Source: a virus. Taken from it: a DNA stretch of 34,387 nucleotides. The stretch spans positions 1-34,387 of IMG/VR virus record IMGVR_UViG_3300042554_000972, one strand, 5' to 3'. A model generated the notes under the pieces. The model was not told the DNA's origin, made no database searches, and was given only the letters and a program-made list of their open reading frames with translations. Every line of letters starts with the position of its first letter. Position 1 is the stretch's first letter. This document shows, in pieces, positions 8,801 to 16,224 of the stretch. Both the position numbers and the translations under genes were made by a program.

Positions 8801-9695
8801 CAGTCCAAGCGGTGGTAAAGGTGCCGTCCCAGATGCCGCTGTAGGTGCGGGCTACAGGGTCGTAGTTGGTAGGTATTTGTACTCGCTTACCACGGATGCG
8901 GACGGACAGATCGGGGATGCTGTTGAACTGGCGGGCGTCAACTTTCAGCGCCACCAGTGCGGTGTTGGGGTAGGCAAACTTCTCGTCGATGATCTCGGCA
9001 AAGCTCTGCCACGCGATTCCGTTCTGCAGATAGGCACTGCTGCTATCGGGTGTAATGCGGGTGACGCGGACGCTCCACGGTCCGGTACCACTTAGGTCAA
9101 ATTCGTAAGCACGCTGAAACTGGCTGCTGGATTTGCCGCTGACTTCTGGCTCGGTGATGGTGGTGTACGGTCCACCGTTTGCCGAAACTGCGATCCGGTA
9201 TTTAACGCTGGTGGCGCGGATGTCGCCGTTATCGACGTTGGTGGATTGCAGCGCCGTGTGCGTGATGATGACGCGGCAACGCTCGGTATCAAGGTCGGTG
9301 ATCGTGCGGGTGATCGGACCAGAGGCAACCGTTACTGCCGTGTTGACGCCGACGGTATTTTCAACAGTGCTGAACCCCAGCATCGGGGTTTGAGTTTCGT
9401 CTGTGCCAGTGCGGCTGTCGATTGTGTATCCCGAAAAATTCTTGCTGCCGTCAGGGTTCTGGATTGGCGTCGAGTCAAGAAAAATATCCTCCTCGGCGCT
9501 ATTCGGGAAGCCTTCAATTTCACCCTCGCTGACTGCATAAACAGTCTTGGCAAAGGCAACGGAGAACAGGTTGTTGGCTTCCTCAACAGGCTGCCGCGTG
9601 GGTGCAACAATCGTTTGCTGGACGACTGTGGGTTGAGGTGAAGACGCGCCACCGCCAGCACCACTGATTTCAGGCAGGTTGTTGAGGTCTTCCAT
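5811..9695 (-). CDS. J: Tail tip attachment / host specificity protein (lambda J-like)
   Basis: At 1294 residues, the size of lambda J (about 1130) plus extra C-terminal material. The N-terminal half has the J/hub organisation (FSVAFAKTVYAVSEGEIEGF, IRGKRVQIPTNYD, NPRFGCARYM, LYLTQDRAQIP). Two fibronectin type III-like regions lie at about residues 700-800 (AKPPTGVYAEL to ATIDRLGKQSDF) and from about 920. The C-terminal third is variable and low in complexity: TQSGTYLTTQSGAYITG near residue 1070 and an 8-residue tandem repeat (FQENDDDI/FQENDDQI) near 1140. J trimers form the tail tip, bind the receptor and pass DNA through the hub. The start overlaps the stop of the I-like gene (TGATG). Confidence 0.93.
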   Translation of the reverse strand: MEDLNNLPEISGAGGGASSPQPTVVQQTIVAPTRQPVEEANNLFSVAFAKTVYAVSEGEIEGFPNSAEEDIFLDSTPIQNPDGSKNFSGYTIDSRTGTDETQTPMLGFSTVENTVGVNTAVTVASGPITRTITDLDTERCRVIITHTALQSTNVDNGDIRATSVKYRIAVSANGGPYTTITEPEVSGKSSSQFQRAYEFDLSGTGPWSVRVTRITPDSSSAYLQNGIAWQSFAEIIDEKFAYPNTALVALKVDARQFNSIPDLSVRIRGKRVQIPTNYDPVARTYSGIWDGTFTTAWTDNPAWIFRDIVLNPRFGCARYMPTIAIDPWYLYTVSQYCDEQVPNGEGGYEPRFTCNVYLQNPGSVYEVLNALASCFRGLVYYSQGKLYLTQDRAQIPVQQFSEANVIQEVDDNGVVTSPCFTYNGTAKTARKSVVLANWDDPNQSYSSVTEYLQDDTLLERFGYNPIDLRLLGVTSRGQALRAAKHTLFSNRYETEKVSFRIGAEGLAASIGEVIQIADPLKQGQRLGGRVRAIDAENNRITLDAVLNLSPANTYTLTLVIPDGQKTTNPDGTITTQPKLQVLNVVDYSNLAGASQLNNIGAQNLDLLITQGGDELVGYVVQDDDAFTVIRCNGIVDTQVGALWVLEWQSLEAALYKIIAISEVDPLVFQVEAVQYNASKFGYVDNNLPVATPKDRFTLSGAKPPTGVYAELVYRNGQNQISAYWTPPQTNDANDLLVRGYRYQWRQIGDTEWSDITQVSSTNIWQPIDNHVFGDTYEFRVATIDRLGKQSDFATAGVVGYPAIPDLSDPAFNGVIRHQNQPDGTQLLIVDAGTCPIPERVTGYLCWAFPTNVPTVIPGVKEPAADGWYFLSDIPLTGYYTIAFHAPGDWEIRVAFTSAIFGENPTDYLYDTVEREEIVPPTPNLFTVVENTNSGQKRFSWQLPRSLYGSWDQGVVSDVVSYEVRYKQGGLIDSNPATTWEQGIELYSGGVTAAQQWFETSLFDTDEWTVMVKSVDATQWRSDTPATILLNVGAPPISNAVYDECIDDTTWPGSYVNAQVTDNYWLITQSGTYLTTQSGAYITGNTGVYSVQQTDPAVDGYYRWNFDNNFLESAILITTTAEATYQHSIGALAGADTVLFQENDDDIFQENDDQIFAEQRTYGAGVLSGESSGILHPYAPYERLIEDVYQVQTLIRSKDGESPGAITGICFELDYPDVIESQNDVAISSSGAGTAIPLTKPFRAVKSVQVTLQDTGTGAINAIVLSKTTSSVTVKCVNSSGTAVAGLIDITVVGY
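6241..6281 (-). repeat. 24-nt tandem repeat in J
   Basis: The 17-nt unit tcgtcgttttcttggaa occurs at 6241-6257 and again at 6265-6281, a period of 24 nt that encodes tandem FQENDD(D/Q)I. It is in frame and acidic, probably a variable linker near the receptor-binding end. Confidence 0.85.
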
Positions 9696-10342
9696 CAGAG
9701 GTAGTTCTGCAGCTCAAGGCCGAACGACAGCACCGGCAAACTTCCGATGATGCGCTCACCGTAAAGGACAGGAACAACCTCGCCTTGCTTGGTATTGGCG
9801 TTGGATTTATCGAACGTAAAAGACTTCAGTTGGTCTGATTCGCTGCGGCCGCTAGTTGACGAACCGCCAATATTGTCAACGGTCGGCATTTTGGGCGTTG
9901 GTGTTAGCAACTGTGCTACGCCACCAAACAACATCGAAACACCGATAGAGCCAACCGCCAGAGACAAGGCGCTGAATTTGGTGCCGAAAATTGTTGCCGC
10001 TACGCCACCACCAAGACCCGGAACAAGAATTGCAAAGGCAACAAGAGCCACGCCGGTAATTACAGCGCCAACACCACCATTGCCACCGCGACCTGTCGGA
10101 ATGGGAGCCAGCACAAGTCGTTTGCTCATTGGCCACAACAACTGCTCTTCCGTCAGCCCTTCGGCGTGATCGGTCACCACGCGCCACGCAATGCCGTTGT
10201 CGCCGCTTTCAGTCAGGTACTGGCGCAGCTCTGGCATCTGTACACACAACGCCCGCACAGCCTCGGCAGGAGTCTTGACCGCAAGCTGGAAGCGGCGTCC
10301 GAATTTGCGCCCAAGCTCACCCAGCAACCTGATCGTGACCAT
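9695..10342 (-). CDS. I: Tail assembly protein I-like
   Basis: A 215-residue protein. The ATG at 10342 is chosen because it overlaps the upstream stop (TAATG at 10340-10344) and begins a sensible sequence (MVTIRLLGELGRKFGRRF); an open extension to 10483 merely overlaps the K-like gene. The N terminus is a ubiquitin-like beta-grasp domain as in lambda I, and a glycine-rich hydrophobic stretch follows in the middle (GRGGNGGVGAVITGVALVAFA). The C-terminal end contains EVVPVLYGERIIGS. Lambda I is needed for tail-tip assembly and is absent from the mature virion. It lies between K-like and J genes exactly as in lambda. Confidence 0.88.
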   Translation of the reverse strand: MVTIRLLGELGRKFGRRFQLAVKTPAEAVRALCVQMPELRQYLTESGDNGIAWRVVTDHAEGLTEEQLLWPMSKRLVLAPIPTGRGGNGGVGAVITGVALVAFAILVPGLGGGVAATIFGTKFSALSLAVGSIGVSMLFGGVAQLLTPTPKMPTVDNIGGSSTSGRSESDQLKSFTFDKSNANTKQGEVVPVLYGERIIGSLPVLSFGLELQNYL

Positions 10343-11067
10343 TAACCGAGCCTCCGCACCACCATGTAAGTATTCTCGCGGAAGTATCCGCTGTACGCCG
10401 TTAATCCAGACAACCTGCCAACAAGATGCTGGTACAACAGGTTGGCGCTGGGATCTTCCACAACGGCGACGTGGTTGCAGCAATTCTGATTCCTGATGCG
10501 GAACAGGATTACATCGCCACGCTCCAACGGCACCGTGACCGGCAAACGCACAAAGCCTTCAGCAGCAAAGTTCTCCTCAAAGTGCGTGAAACCACGGGTT
10601 GACCATTCGCCTTCATACAGCCGTTCGTAATCGCCCATTGCCACGCCCATCTGCTGCCAGTACCAATCCCGCACGGCGGAATAACAGTCGTAGACGCCGT
10701 AGTTCCAAGGGCGCTCCAGTAGGCCAGCAGACTGTTGGGGGTCAAGCCAGAACGCTTCGCTGCCGCCGCAATTCCACACGGCATACGGCAGGTTGAGTTG
10801 TTTGCAGGCTTTACGGTCAGCCTCGCTGAATCCGTTGTAATTGATGTGGCTGTGCCAGCAGGCAACCGCGTCGTCGTAATACAGAGCCGTGTCCTCGGCG
10901 CTGATCGTGAACGTGTCAGGTTCGCTGCTGATGTTGGCGCACTCCACCATGGAGCCGTCTTGCAGGATGAAGCCGCAGGTTTCGCGTGGGTGGGCGGCCT
11001 CGGCGTAATGACGCATGGCGAGCCGTTGGGCAGCAGTCAGCGGATTTGACCAAGTAGTCAGTTCCAT
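10342..11067 (-). CDS. K: Tail assembly protein K-like: JAMM peptidase plus NlpC/P60
   Basis: A 241-residue protein, starting at 11067 where TGATG couples it to the L-like gene. The N-terminal domain has a JAB/JAMM metallopeptidase signature: E29 (PRETCGF), H72-S-H74 and D84 (SEAD). The C-terminal domain is NlpC/P60-like, with the catalytic Cys128 (YDCYSAVRDWYWQQMG) and a His at 199 (CNHVAVVED). Lambda K has the same two domains and works in tail-tip assembly; the NlpC/P60 part is thought to cut peptidoglycan or process a tail protein. All key residues appear to be kept, so both activities may be intact. Confidence 0.92.
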   Translation of the reverse strand: MELTTWSNPLTAAQRLAMRHYAEAAHPRETCGFILQDGSMVECANISSEPDTFTISAEDTALYYDDAVACWHSHINYNGFSEADRKACKQLNLPYAVWNCGGSEAFWLDPQQSAGLLERPWNYGVYDCYSAVRDWYWQQMGVAMGDYERLYEGEWSTRGFTHFEENFAAEGFVRLPVTVPLERGDVILFRIRNQNCCNHVAVVEDPSANLLYQHLVGRLSGLTAYSGYFRENTYMVVRRLG

Positions 11068-11774
11068 CAGCCTTGCGAGTCCACCAAGCCGGGGAAGCCT
11101 CCAAAGGGTAAGCGGCTGCCGGAGCCAAAACGCAATCTGCAGCTTTCCAGCCGTTTGCCGCACGCATCCTGCGCCAAGGTGCCAACCACGTTGTCATTCG
11201 CATCCCAGTAGCTTGCGCCGTTGTAATGGCAGCCGATGTTGTCGCGGTAGATCCACTGGCATTGTTCGCGCAACAAACGGCGACCGGGAAGACTGCGACC
11301 TTCAAGATCGAACGGGACAGAAAGCTGGAACGTGACCGACAATTTTGTTTCGTTGGTCTTCTGTTCCACAACCCATTGATCTGGTCCCCAGTAGGCGTCC
11401 GGATCGGCTGCAGGTTGACCGTCAAGGTAGGTGGTCAGTGTGCGGATGCGCTGCACCGTGGCGCCAACCAAGTCGTCGTAGGTGTTTGTTAGTCCGGTGA
11501 TAGCGAGGCCGACATTGGCAAAGGTGATGCTGGGGCGTTCCAGTTGACCGCTGGTGTTCAGCTCAAAGCCACTTGCTTGTAGTGGCAACGCAACGTATGT
11601 ATTGCCGTCATAGATAACATCGGCGCCGTTAACTTGCGACCAGTTACAGAAACGATAAATCGACTGGTCAACAGAGCCAGCCGGAAGCAATACGGCAATA
11701 TCCAGCGTAAAAAGATCGACAACCTCAGGAAGTTGGGTCTTAAATGTTTGGGCATTGGGAGGAGTTTGCGTCAT
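11067..11774 (-). CDS. L: Minor tail protein L-like with four-cysteine cluster
   Basis: A 235-residue protein, close to lambda L (232). It keeps a C-terminal set of four cysteines (C172, C182, C205, C212) in the contexts REQCQW, IGCHY, DACGK and ESCRL, followed by a Phe/Gly-rich end (FGSGSRLPFGGFPGL). Lambda L is reported to carry an iron-sulfur cluster through its C-terminal cysteines, so this protein probably does too. It sits in the tail tip between M and the J-I-K complex. The gene overlaps the M-like stop by 4 nt (ATGA) and the K-like start by 1 nt. Confidence 0.92.
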   Translation of the reverse strand: MTQTPPNAQTFKTQLPEVVDLFTLDIAVLLPAGSVDQSIYRFCNWSQVNGADVIYDGNTYVALPLQASGFELNTSGQLERPSITFANVGLAITGLTNTYDDLVGATVQRIRTLTTYLDGQPAADPDAYWGPDQWVVEQKTNETKLSVTFQLSVPFDLEGRSLPGRRLLREQCQWIYRDNIGCHYNGASYWDANDNVVGTLAQDACGKRLESCRLRFGSGSRLPFGGFPGLVDSQG

Positions 11775-12292
11775 ACGTAAATTCGCACCAGCTCAAAGCT
11801 CACTTTCATGTATGCAGAACTTACTGGCGTCATCTCCCAGCCACTTGCCAAAATGTAGTTTCTGGCTGCCAGCGTCAAGGTTATATCAACCACGGTGCCG
11901 TTGCTGATTGTGACTGAAGTTAAAAGGCCGGTTGCAAGGTTGGCTGTGTAATTTGTCGGTCGCGTATAACCGGCAAGTGTCAAAGAAGAAATATTGTCGT
12001 AGCCAAGATCCAGCACACCAGAAGCAAACGGGCGCTGAAAATTCTTAGTGGCAAGTGGCGGGGTCCAACTAATTTGCTGCCCTTTTTTACTAAGCAAAAA
12101 ACTTTCAATCGAATACGCGCTGGAATACGGAAGTGGCGGCGTCTCACATTGCCAACGCTCCTGATCAATGTTTAAGCCATCGGTAAGAATTTGGCTATAA
12201 CCATCCCCAAAATTGATTAGCTGGCGGCGCTGTGTACGACGAACCGGTGTGGCCATCACCAGCGGAATGTCATCAAAGTTGATGTAGGCCAT
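11771..12292 (-). CDS. M: Minor tail protein M-like
   Basis: A 173-residue protein. The N-terminal half contains RRTQRRQLINFGDGYSQ and ERWQCET, the pattern of the lambda M/minor tail family, followed by ESFLLSKKGQQISWTPPL. Lambda M forms a ring at the end of the tube where the tip joins. Position and order (tape measure, M, L, K, I, J) match lambda. The start overlaps the tape-measure stop (TAATG). The C-terminal half is beta-rich and less conserved. Confidence 0.88.
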   Translation of the reverse strand: MAYINFDDIPLVMATPVRRTQRRQLINFGDGYSQILTDGLNIDQERWQCETPPLPYSSAYSIESFLLSKKGQQISWTPPLATKNFQRPFASGVLDLGYDNISSLTLAGYTRPTNYTANLATGLLTSVTISNGTVVDITLTLAARNYILASGWEMTPVSSAYMKVSFELVRIYV

Positions 12293-14826
12293 TACAGGAT
12301 GCCTCCGCTGCGCTTCTGATTGACCAGTGTTGCCATCACGATACCTTGAACTTGGCTGGCAATCTGTTTCTGTGCAGCAGGGCTGAGGTTTTCACCAGTG
12401 TTCTGCACGGTGATGTTGACTGCACCAACCTGAACGCCGCCACCAAAGCTGCCAGCAGGTGCGATACCACCGCTACGCCCAGGCATGAACAGTTCAGGAC
12501 CACGCTCACCGACGAGGTAAGGCTGACCGGCGCTAACGCTGCCGCCCATGGCGCGTCTACCCAATGAGCCTGTAAGGAAACTGAAAAAGCCTCTTCCATC
12601 ATTACCAGCCAAACCTTGCAAACCAGCTTGCAAAAACAAGTTTGCAAGCGAGTTCAGGACATTACGCAATGAGTCGTTGAAATCATTTGTACCTTGAATT
12701 AGCCCGGTAATAGTTGAAGTAAATGTAGTGCCGATGGCATTGAGCAACTGTTGTTCTTGTTGAAGTAAAAACTGACGCTCTAATAATTGATTGTTCACTT
12801 CTACTTCGGCTCTAACCCTATCTTCCGCAACTTTAGGATCAACGCCTTGAGCAACAAGATCATTGATTCGCTTGCGTATATCTGCTTCTTGTTGTCCAAT
12901 AGTCAAAATGTTTTGCTTATATGCGATTTCTGCTGTAATTGCTTCTACTGCTTTAGCGGCATCTATAGCTTTTTGCTTCTCTGCCATCGCAAGGTCAAAA
13001 GCAAGTTGCCTAGCAATCCCTTTTCCCTTAAGCTCTAAATTTGTTATTGTTGCTAATTTTGCTGCATCGGGCAATTCTTTATTTGCACGCACTTCAGCTA
13101 TTTCATTTGCAATACTTGCCAATTCTTTTTGCGCAGTTCTTGTAGTGACAAGTGCCTCGTTATTTTGTGAGCGAGCAATCAATATTTGACCCTCAATATT
13201 AAATTGATCTTCAGCTAGCCTTAAAAGACTACGTGCGCTGGCAATCTGCTGTTGGTTTCTTTTTTCTAAAGCAGCAGCTTGTTTTTCCCCTGCTGCCCCT
13301 GCCTTTCCTTGCTCTAAACTTTTTAACAACGCCTCAATTTCAGGATTTAGCCCTTGTGCGCCTCCTCCTTGTGGCTTAGATACTGTACCCGTGCCTAGTA
13401 ACTGCTTGATTGCCGGCTCATTTTTTAGCAGCGCTGCAAATTTTTGAGGATCAAATCCAAGTCCTAAAAATCCACCACCTGCTCCTGCTTGTCCCTGAAG
13501 CTGTTTCCGACGGTTTTCTCCTATTAATTCATCAATGCCAGCAATAACGCGTGGTGCGGCATTGCCACGAAGATTGCCTGATTCAAGCGCGCCTTTAAGT
13601 ATGGTTGTATTTGGAGTCAGGCTAAGCAACTGACCTAAGACATTGATTCCCTGTGTGGCCTTCGCAATGATGAAATTTATCTGCTTGATTACACCGCCTA
13701 ATGTTGGACCTAAAACGGTATCAAACGCCCTTGCTAAATTACCTATTTGATTGACCATTTTGGTAATTTCGCTTGACACCGTGCCGCCAAGTTCCTCCGT
13801 CGCTTTGTCTGCAACACCAGCAGCTTTCTGTTGCTTGTCCAAGAATTCGTTGAACTTAGCCAAATCATCATTGACAAGCGGAAGCACTGCTTTCAGCGCA
13901 TCGACGCTGCCAAAGAGTTGTACCAATGCAGTTGTGCTGCCACCTGTTTTTTCTTTAACTTGTTTCAGCAAACCGCCAAAACCATTTGCACGCAAGCCTG
14001 CCTCATTAAAGTCAATTCCCAAAGCCTTCGCCAAATCGCTCGCTTCTTTAGTTGGCTTCAAGATTGAAACAATCGCTTGATTCAATCCTGTAAATGTTGC
14101 CTCTACTGGCACCCCTTGCGCTGTGATAACTGAAACAGCAGCATTAAGCTCTTTGATTCCAATGCCCGCTGCAGCCGCAGTAGGAGCCAACCTACCTATT
14201 TGCTGCGCGTATTCATTCAAAATAATTTTGCCATCATTTTGCGTTTGAATAAAGCCATCAACCAACAGTGCCGCATCATTCGCAGATTTGCCATACGCGT
14301 TAAGCACGCTGGTTACAGCATTGCCAACGGTATTGATGTCTGACAACCCTCCGGTAGCACCTTTGGCAGATGCTTCCAAAATCTTGGCGGCATCGGCAGC
14401 ATTCGCAAAACCAGCACTGGCAACGTCATATGCTGCGGTCACCAGTTGCGTTTGAGAGTACAAACCGCCCAGACGATTGCTGACGGCAAGTAATTGCGCC
14501 TCTAAGACTTTGCTATCTACGCCAAGAGTGCGCACCGCAGCGGCAGCTCTTTCCGCCTCATCAAAGCCTTTGAAAAAACGTCTTGCTAAATCAGCTACAA
14601 CAAGTTGGGACGCTAATCTTCCAACTGCTTTGTTGAGTAGATCAATTTTTGTGCTAGCCTGCTGTGCTGATTGACCTGCTGCTATTAATCTTCCATTTGC
14701 ATCCCGCAGCCTCTCACCAGCACCTTTGACAGAGGCTTCTAACTGCTGCGTCTGACGCGTAAATTGCTTTAGCTCTTGAGTAGGCTGACGCGCATTGACT
14801 TGAAAATCAAGATTTACAACTGCCAC
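12292..14826 (-). CDS. Tail tape measure protein
   Basis: An 844-residue protein. The N-terminal 340 residues are helical and carry the TP901-type core (VRTLGVDSKVLEAQLLAVSN, GATGGLSDINTVGNAVTSVLN). Hydrophobic helices follow, then a long Gln/Lys/Ala-rich coiled coil (about residues 515-720), and a C-terminal end with GGSVSAGQPYLVGERGPELF, a signature of many tape measures. It sets tail length; at about 1.5 angstrom per residue the tail would be around 125 nm. The start is GTG, backed by a strong AAGGAGG site 7 nt upstream. The stretch at about 12790-13600 is more AT-rich than the neighbouring genes, suggesting recent exchange within the coiled-coil region. Confidence 0.95.
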   Translation of the reverse strand: MAVVNLDFQVNARQPTQELKQFTRQTQQLEASVKGAGERLRDANGRLIAAGQSAQQASTKIDLLNKAVGRLASQLVVADLARRFFKGFDEAERAAAAVRTLGVDSKVLEAQLLAVSNRLGGLYSQTQLVTAAYDVASAGFANAADAAKILEASAKGATGGLSDINTVGNAVTSVLNAYGKSANDAALLVDGFIQTQNDGKIILNEYAQQIGRLAPTAAAAGIGIKELNAAVSVITAQGVPVEATFTGLNQAIVSILKPTKEASDLAKALGIDFNEAGLRANGFGGLLKQVKEKTGGSTTALVQLFGSVDALKAVLPLVNDDLAKFNEFLDKQQKAAGVADKATEELGGTVSSEITKMVNQIGNLARAFDTVLGPTLGGVIKQINFIIAKATQGINVLGQLLSLTPNTTILKGALESGNLRGNAAPRVIAGIDELIGENRRKQLQGQAGAGGGFLGLGFDPQKFAALLKNEPAIKQLLGTGTVSKPQGGGAQGLNPEIEALLKSLEQGKAGAAGEKQAAALEKRNQQQIASARSLLRLAEDQFNIEGQILIARSQNNEALVTTRTAQKELASIANEIAEVRANKELPDAAKLATITNLELKGKGIARQLAFDLAMAEKQKAIDAAKAVEAITAEIAYKQNILTIGQQEADIRKRINDLVAQGVDPKVAEDRVRAEVEVNNQLLERQFLLQQEQQLLNAIGTTFTSTITGLIQGTNDFNDSLRNVLNSLANLFLQAGLQGLAGNDGRGFFSFLTGSLGRRAMGGSVSAGQPYLVGERGPELFMPGRSGGIAPAGSFGGGVQVGAVNITVQNTGENLSPAAQKQIASQVQGIVMATLVNQKRSGGIL

Positions 14827-14833
14827 GGCAATG

Positions 14834-14840
14834 CCTCCTT
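14834..14840 (-). promoter_or_regulatory. Strong ribosome-binding site for the tape measure gene
   Basis: AAGGAGG, seven bases before the GTG start at 14826, the best match to the Shine-Dalgarno consensus noted in this window. It decides the start of the tape measure and lies between the end of the GT frameshift product (14852) and that start. Confidence 0.85.
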
Positions 14841-14851
14841 ATGTGCCCAGT

Positions 14852-15384
14852 TTATCGGCGAGACCTTGCTTTATCCATCTCAGCCTTTTCCCGCTTACCC
14901 TTCACTTCATAGTAAGCAGCAAAATGCACAAACTCGGCATCGGTCAGCTCACTGCGCAAGCGGCTGACCGTCATGCCAAGTTCAGTAGCTAGGAAGAACT
15001 CAAAGAACAACCAAGAGTCTTCCTCTAGTCGTTTTTTGCTTCATCCAAACTGCCGCCACCACCCAACCCGAACAGGAACAGTTCCAGCTCGTTCAGCACA
15101 CGCTCAGGCAGCTCGCGCTGAAGTTTGGCAGCATCAGCAGAGGCAAACGCTTTGGTGCCATCTTCAAGCTCAGCCATTTGGCACAGCATCTGCGTGCTGA
15201 TGTCCAATGCTTCCTCAGAACCAGCCAAGGTGCCAGCACGCTTGCGGTCGGCTCGTGTAATTGGCTTGAAATATAGATCCAGCACCGCTTGCCCAGCATC
15301 ATTGGTGACGCTGAATTTACGGCGCTGGTTCAGATCAAAAGCGCCAGTGAGCAGGTCAACGGCGCGGGGTGTAGCAGCAGGCAT
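14852..15384 (-). CDS. GT: GT tail assembly chaperone made by -1 frameshift
   Basis: This is the full frame made when ribosomes on the G gene slip back one base on A_AAA_AAC (15031-15037). The product keeps residues 1-118 of G and adds 59 residues read from 15031 to 14855, ending at TAA 14852-14854. The extension begins RLEEDSWLFFEFFLATELGM and contains TVSRLRSELTDAEF and AAYYEVKGKRE, the pattern of T-type chaperone domains. The T part has no start of its own and can only be made by frameshifting. In lambda, GT recruits tube subunits to the tape measure, and the G:GT ratio matters for assembly. Length is about 177 residues, shorter than lambda GT. Confidence 0.85.
15025..15384 (-). CDS. G: Tail assembly chaperone G
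   Basis: A 119-residue, mostly helical acidic protein (ARRNQR-like basic N terminus with LNQRRKFSV, then ALDISTQMLCQMAELEDGTKAF and LQRELPERVLNELELFLFGLG), ending GGGGSLDEAKND. It lies between the tail tube genes and the tape measure, the standard place for G. The final codons GCA AAA AAC GAC TAG contain the slippery site, so most ribosomes stop here and some continue into T. It binds the tape measure during tail assembly and is not expected in the virion. The start overlaps the stop of the tube gene upstream (TGATG). Confidence 0.88.
   Translation of the reverse strand: MPAATPRAVDLLTGAFDLNQRRKFSVTNDAGQAVLDLYFKPITRADRKRAGTLAGSEEALDISTQMLCQMAELEDGTKAFASADAAKLQRELPERVLNELELFLFGLGGGGSLDEAKND
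15031..15037 (-). promoter_or_regulatory. -1 ribosomal frameshift site A_AAA_AAC
   Basis: In the G frame the codons GCA AAA AAC form the heptamer A_AAA_AAC, a canonical X_XXY_YYZ slippery site, two codons before the TAG stop (15025-15027). The -1 frame stays open for 59 codons and encodes a T-like domain. No obvious stable hairpin was identified right after it. Confidence 0.85.
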
Positions 15385-15803
15385 CAGATACTAAGGGTGA
15401 GAGCACCAGATGTGACGAAGTTAACCGTCACAATTTCGATCTCGCCAACCGTAGCACTGTATTCAGAGCCTGTCACCACAAGCGTGCCGGTAATCTTCTT
15501 ACCGCCAGTCTCGTCCAAATACAGCTCAAAAGCTGCATCGGCTTCGTCGGTGGCTTGGTTAACGTCCTTGATCAGATCTAGCTTGTCGCCAGAGCCAGGG
15601 GCGTCATACATCAGCTCAATGGTGCCCGAACCGCTGATCAGACCACCCACGTTGGCACGATAAGTGTCGCCGTGGTCGGTCACATCCAGCGATTCCTTTT
15701 CTACGGTCATTGACCATGACCGCACTGCTGCGATCTCGGACAGACCGCCGCTACCGGCTTTGTCAAAGAAGACAGTGCCTTGTTGACCGCGATAAAAAGC
15801 CAT
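15384..15803 (-). CDS. Tail tube protein-like, paralogue B
   Basis: A 139-residue beta-rich protein. It shares with the next gene upstream the start MAFYRGQQG, the central RSWSxTVEKESLD, an identical TYRANVGGLISGSGT, and the end SEYSATVGEIE. Small proteins of this type between the tail terminator and the chaperones G/GT are major tail tube subunits. It lacks the extra Ig-like domain that lambda V has. The junction with the upstream paralogue is TGATCATG. Either copy may be the main tube subunit; the other may be minor or form a separate ring. Confidence 0.85.
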   Translation of the reverse strand: MAFYRGQQGTVFFDKAGSGGLSEIAAVRSWSMTVEKESLDVTDHGDTYRANVGGLISGSGTIELMYDAPGSGDKLDLIKDVNQATDEADAAFELYLDETGGKKITGTLVVTGSEYSATVGEIEIVTVNFVTSGALTLSI

Positions 15804-15805
15804 GA

Positions 15806-16222
15806 TCAGATGTCCAGAGAGATGGCGCCGTTGGTCACGAAGTTCAGGGTAATGACTTCGATTTCGCCCACGGTTGCAGAATACTCAGCCGAGGTAATGA
15901 CACCATCAAAACTAATTTTTTTGGTGCCAGTGGTGTCAAGGAATAGCTCAAACAGAGCCAAGCCCTCATCGTTCGCCGTATTGACGTGTTCAATGAAGAC
16001 GTTGGTTTCGTCCGCGCTAGAAGCGGTGTAAAGGATTTCGCAGGTGCCAGAACCGCTAATCAGACCGCCGACATTGGCGCGATAGGTAGCGCCCAAGGCG
16101 GTGGTGTCCAGCGATTCCTTCTCAACGGTCAAAGACCAAGAGCGGGTGCTGGTGATAGCTGCGGCAGAAGAGCCAGCATCGTCAAACTTGACGCTGCCTT
16201 GCTGTCCCCGGTAGAAGGCCAT
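15806..16222 (-). CDS. Tail tube protein-like, paralogue A
   Basis: A 138-residue protein clearly duplicated with the gene at 15384-15803: MAFYRGQQGSVKF, RSWSLTVEKESLDTT, a shared TYRANVGGLISGSGT and an SAEYSATVGEIE-type end. The variable parts are residues 15-25 and the middle (ASSADETNVFIEHVNTANDE). It is expected to form the tail tube with or beside its paralogue. It lies after the tail terminator gene, whose TAA stop is two bases before this ATG. Tandem tube-like genes may let the phage build a tube with two subunit types. Confidence 0.85.
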   Translation of the reverse strand: MAFYRGQQGSVKFDDAGSSAAAITSTRSWSLTVEKESLDTTALGATYRANVGGLISGSGTCEILYTASSADETNVFIEHVNTANDEGLALFELFLDTTGTKKISFDGVITSAEYSATVGEIEVITLNFVTNGAISLDI

Positions 16223-16224
16223 GG

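Noticed and set aside
10343-10483. N-terminal extension of the I-like gene
   Set aside because: Lies inside the K-like gene; ATG at 10342 has a TAATG junction and begins the family domain.
11068-11163. N-terminal extension of the K-like gene
   Set aside because: Arg/Leu-rich and inside the L-like gene; ATG at 11067 couples to its stop.
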